Of a stretch of DNA of 6,943 nt, positions 5,130 to 6,943 are shown one piece after another. Position numbers and translations under genes: made by a program. Numbering within the stretch: position 1 is the first letter of the stretch; each line of letters starts with the position of its first letter. The DNA comes from UBA4717 sp045580165 (GTDB lineage Bacteria; Bacillota; Clostridia; Oscillospirales; CAG-272): assembly GCA_045580165.1 (NCBI GenBank), contig JAZNNG010000016.1, forward strand, positions 1 to 6,943. The letters are read 5' to 3'. A model generated the notes under the pieces. That model was not told the origin of the DNA, searched no databases, and saw only the letters and a program-made list of their open reading frames with translations.

Positions 5130-6135
5130 TGTTAATACCTCCGAATTTAACGGGTTTTGTAAATTTGTCTATGTACCATACGAGAAGATTCATAATAAGG
5201 ATAGCGAACGAAACGCCGTCGGGATAGCCGCCGAAGCGTCTTATGAAAACGGTCAAGAGTCCGCATCCTATACCGAACACTATTCTTCCTGTATTCGTAA
5301 CGGGGCTTGTCGCGTAGTCGGTAGCCATAAATATAGCGCCGATCATAACGCCGCCCGAAAGAAGCTGATATATTGCAAAATCAAACGGGTTTGCACCGCC
5401 TGCGGGGAAGATCAGCGAAACGAGGTAGACGGTTGCCATAAAGGTAACGGGGATGTGCCAGGTGATGACCTTCTTGAGAAGCAAGAAAATTCCGCCGGCA
5501 ATAAGAAGCATGGCTGAAACCTCACCGAGACATCCTGCCTTGAAGCCGACGAACATATCTGCAACCGTAACGTCGGGGAGTATTCCGCTTTTGAGAGATG
5601 CGAGAGGAGTAGCCGACGCAATGGCGTCGACCTCCTCTGTCGAGAGCATTATCTTAAACGGGTCGGGAGTGGTACCGGGGGCGTTGAAGTCGCTCATGTG
5701 ACCCGTCCACGAAAAGAGGAAAACTCTTGCCGCGAGCGCAGGGTTAACTATGTTTTTGCCGATACCGCCGAAAAGCTGCTTTACTATGATTATCGCAAAG
5801 AACGCCGCAACGATCGGCATCCAGAGAGGCGCCGTTGAGGGGAGGTTCAGAGCGACGAGAAGACCTGTGACCGCTGCCGAAAAATCAAGTACGGTGATGG
5901 GCTTCTTGAGTAAAAGCTGATATAAAAATTCAAAGAGCATACAAGCGATGACGGAGACTGCCGAAAGAGTGAGCGAACGGAAGCCGAAGGTCATAACGCT
6001 CCATACGGTAGCAGGTAAGAGAGCAATAAGAACGCATATCATTATGGAGCGAGTGGTGTCGGGATGCTTGATATGCGGTGACGGCGAAACCGTTAAAAGC
6101 TCGGAGTATTCGCCTGATTTTGTCAGGTTATCCAT
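5113..6135 (-). CDS. rnfD: Rnf complex membrane flavoprotein subunit RnfD
   Basis: Integral membrane subunit related to NqrB, carrying covalent FMN and taking part in ion transport coupling. The protein has 340 residues, with about ten hydrophobic segments following a cytosolic N-terminus (SPSPHIKHPDTTRSIM, a family signature). FGGIGKNIVNPALAARVFL (122-140) and MATDYATSPVTNTGR (270-284) are also typical. The flavin-attachment site is expected at DAIASATPLAS, with T176; this reads SAT rather than SGAT. The start at 6135 has AGGAGG at a good distance, 17 nt after rnfC. The 3' end overlaps rnfG by 17 nt and contains its ribosome binding site. The flavin transferase ApbE needed for T176 and RnfG T248 is not in this window. 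Confidence 0.97.
   Translation of the reverse strand: MDNLTKSGEYSELLTVSPSPHIKHPDTTRSIMICVLIALLPATVWSVMTFGFRSLTLSAVSVIACMLFEFLYQLLLKKPITVLDFSAAVTGLLVALNLPSTAPLWMPIVAAFFAIIIVKQLFGGIGKNIVNPALAARVFLFSWTGHMSDFNAPGTTPDPFKIMLSTEEVDAIASATPLASLKSGILPDVTVADMFVGFKAGCLGEVSAMLLIAGGIFLLLKKVITWHIPVTFMATVYLVSLIFPAGGANPFDFAIYQLLSGGVMIGAIFMATDYATSPVTNTGRIVFGIGCGLLTVFIRRFGGYPDGVSFAILIMNLLVWYIDKFTKPVKFGGINNGKKE
5137..5142 (-). promoter_or_regulatory. Ribosome binding site that fixes the rnfG start
   Basis: GGAGGT on the minus strand, 7 nt before the ATG at 5129 and inside the end of rnfD. It matters because RnfG has an unusual 95-residue N-terminal extension: this strong site shows that the long form, not an internal start, is the translated one. 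Confidence 0.7.
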
Positions 6136-6152
6136 AATATTCTCCTCCTGTC

Positions 6153-6943
6153 TTAATTATTCTTGGAAGCGCTGAGGGCGGCAGCCTTTGCGCGCTTGAT
6201 ATCGTTTATCTGACCCTTGGTGGCTCTGATAAGCTGAACTATCGGGACGTTGCCGGGGCAGTTGTACGAGCAGGAGCCGCACTCAACGCAGCTCATAACG
6301 TCGAACTCCTCGGCAAGATCAAGCTTGCCCTGCGCGCCGAATATGGCGAGGTAGCTCGGGAGCAGATGCATGGGGCATCCGCGCACGCAGCGACCGCATC
6401 TGATACAGGTCGGGTCCATCTCGTATTTCTTGTCAAAGGCGTTCGACAAAACGAGGATCGCCGACGTACCCTTGGTAACGGGAGCGTTTATATCCCATTG
6501 ACACGTACCCATCATAGGTCCTCCGTTTACTATCTTCCACGGCTCCTTGACAAGACCGCCGCAGTAGTCGATGAGCTTTGAGTAAGGCGTTCCTATCGGG
6601 ACAAGGAGGTTTTTCGGAGTCTTTATGCAGTCGCCGTCGACGGTTACTATTCTCTCAATGAGGGGCATACCGTGTGCAAATGCGTTGAATACGCACGAGC
6701 AGGTCTCGGCGTTAAATACCACGCAGCCGACGTCCGCGGGAAGCTTTCCCGCAGGAAGCTCCTTTCCCGTGAGTGCGTAGATGAGCTGACGCTCGTCGCC
6801 CTGCGGGTACTTGTTTTCCAAAACTTTCAGATTTATTTCATCACGGGACAGCTCTTTTTTCAACTTGTTTACAAGCTTTGAATCTCTGTCAGTAACGGCA
6901 ACTGTGGCGAAGTCGGATCGTAGCCATGTCGTTCTGTGAGCCA
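6153..6943 (-). CDS. rnfC: Rnf complex subunit RnfC, C-terminal part (cut by right edge)
   Basis: Peripheral cytosolic subunit of Rnf that reduces NAD+ using FMN and two [4Fe-4S] clusters. The frame is open to the right edge; the TTG at 6863 is internal, since TVAVTDRDSKLVNKL reads on upstream of it. About 263 residues of an expected 430-450 are present; the N-terminal barrel-sandwich and most of the Rossmann-like NADH/FMN part lie outside. Visible are KYPQGDERQLIYALTGKELP (a family signature), NGGPMMG, and the cluster motifs CIRCGRCVRGCP and CVECGSCSYNCP about 30 residues apart. The first dozen codons at the edge (AHRTTWLRSDF) do not look like the usual family sequence, which could reflect divergence or poor sequence at a contig end. 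It is the first visible gene of the operon, 17 nt before rnfD; the operon promoter lies beyond the window. Confidence 0.95.
   Translation of the reverse strand, partial: AHRTTWLRSDFATVAVTDRDSKLVNKLKKELSRDEINLKVLENKYPQGDERQLIYALTGKELPAGKLPADVGCVVFNAETCSCVFNAFAHGMPLIERIVTVDGDCIKTPKNLLVPIGTPYSKLIDYCGGLVKEPWKIVNGGPMMGTCQWDINAPVTKGTSAILVLSNAFDKKYEMDPTCIRCGRCVRGCPMHLLPSYLAIFGAQGKLDLAEEFDVMSCVECGSCSYNCPGNVPIVQLIRATKGQINDIKRAKAAALSASKNN

Noticed and set aside
6864..6943. A separate gene or frameshift at the right edge, upstream of the TTG at 6863
   Set aside because: The rnfC frame is open to the edge and reads TVAVTDRDSKLVNKL before the TTG. Only the last dozen codons look unusual, too little to call a break.
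1..6943. A previously undescribed multi-gene system
   Set aside because: Every substantial gene here belongs to a known family (Rnf, TrmB, RAYT, Nudix). The novelty is limited to the enlarged RnfG and the layout of REP-like elements within the RAYT.

Overview
The window comes from an anaerobic Bacillota bacterium, most likely a gut-type Clostridia. The evidence is a complete-looking clostridial-order rnf cluster (rnfC-D-G-E-A-B, all on the minus strand), a tRNA m7G methyltransferase behind it, and palindromic repeats of the GTAGGGGCGATTCATGAATC type that I associate with Clostridia genomes. The species cannot be fixed from this stretch.

Layout, in the direction of transcription (right to left). 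Positions 6943-1765 hold the Rnf ferredoxin:NAD+ oxidoreductase operon. RnfC is cut by the right edge; RnfD, RnfG, RnfE, RnfA and RnfB are whole. The genes overlap or lie within 17 nt of each other, and most have clear Shine-Dalgarno sites. trmB (1761-1123) starts 3 nt after rnfB and looks co-transcribed; a hairpin behind it (1084-1115) may end the operon. Next, 1092-551 holds a REP-associated tyrosine (Y1) transposase gene broken by a one-base loss. The loss removes the segment expected to carry the catalytic tyrosine. Positions 188-550 hold no gene but are dense in palindromes and structured repeats. The left edge (187-1) holds the start of a Nudix hydrolase gene, preceded by a good promoter-like sequence at 422-450.

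How the parts work together. Rnf is a membrane complex that passes electrons from reduced ferredoxin through RnfB, the membrane Fe-S/flavin subunits A, E, G and D, and RnfC to NAD+, and pumps Na+ or H+. Cofactor-binding residues are visible in every subunit. The unusual subunit is RnfG, about twice the usual length. It has an acidic then lysine-rich cytosolic N-terminal extension, and a C-terminal extension that reads like a second, degenerate FMN-binding domain in which the flavin-attachment SGAT has become EEAD.

The left third is a small REP/RAYT landscape. Three GTAG-plus-hairpin repeats are present, two of them lying in frame and head to head inside the transposase gene itself. There is also a two-unit inverted structured repeat (299-411). 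The repeat part is lower in G+C by eye than the rnf operon. I see no CRISPR array, tRNA, rRNA or defence system.
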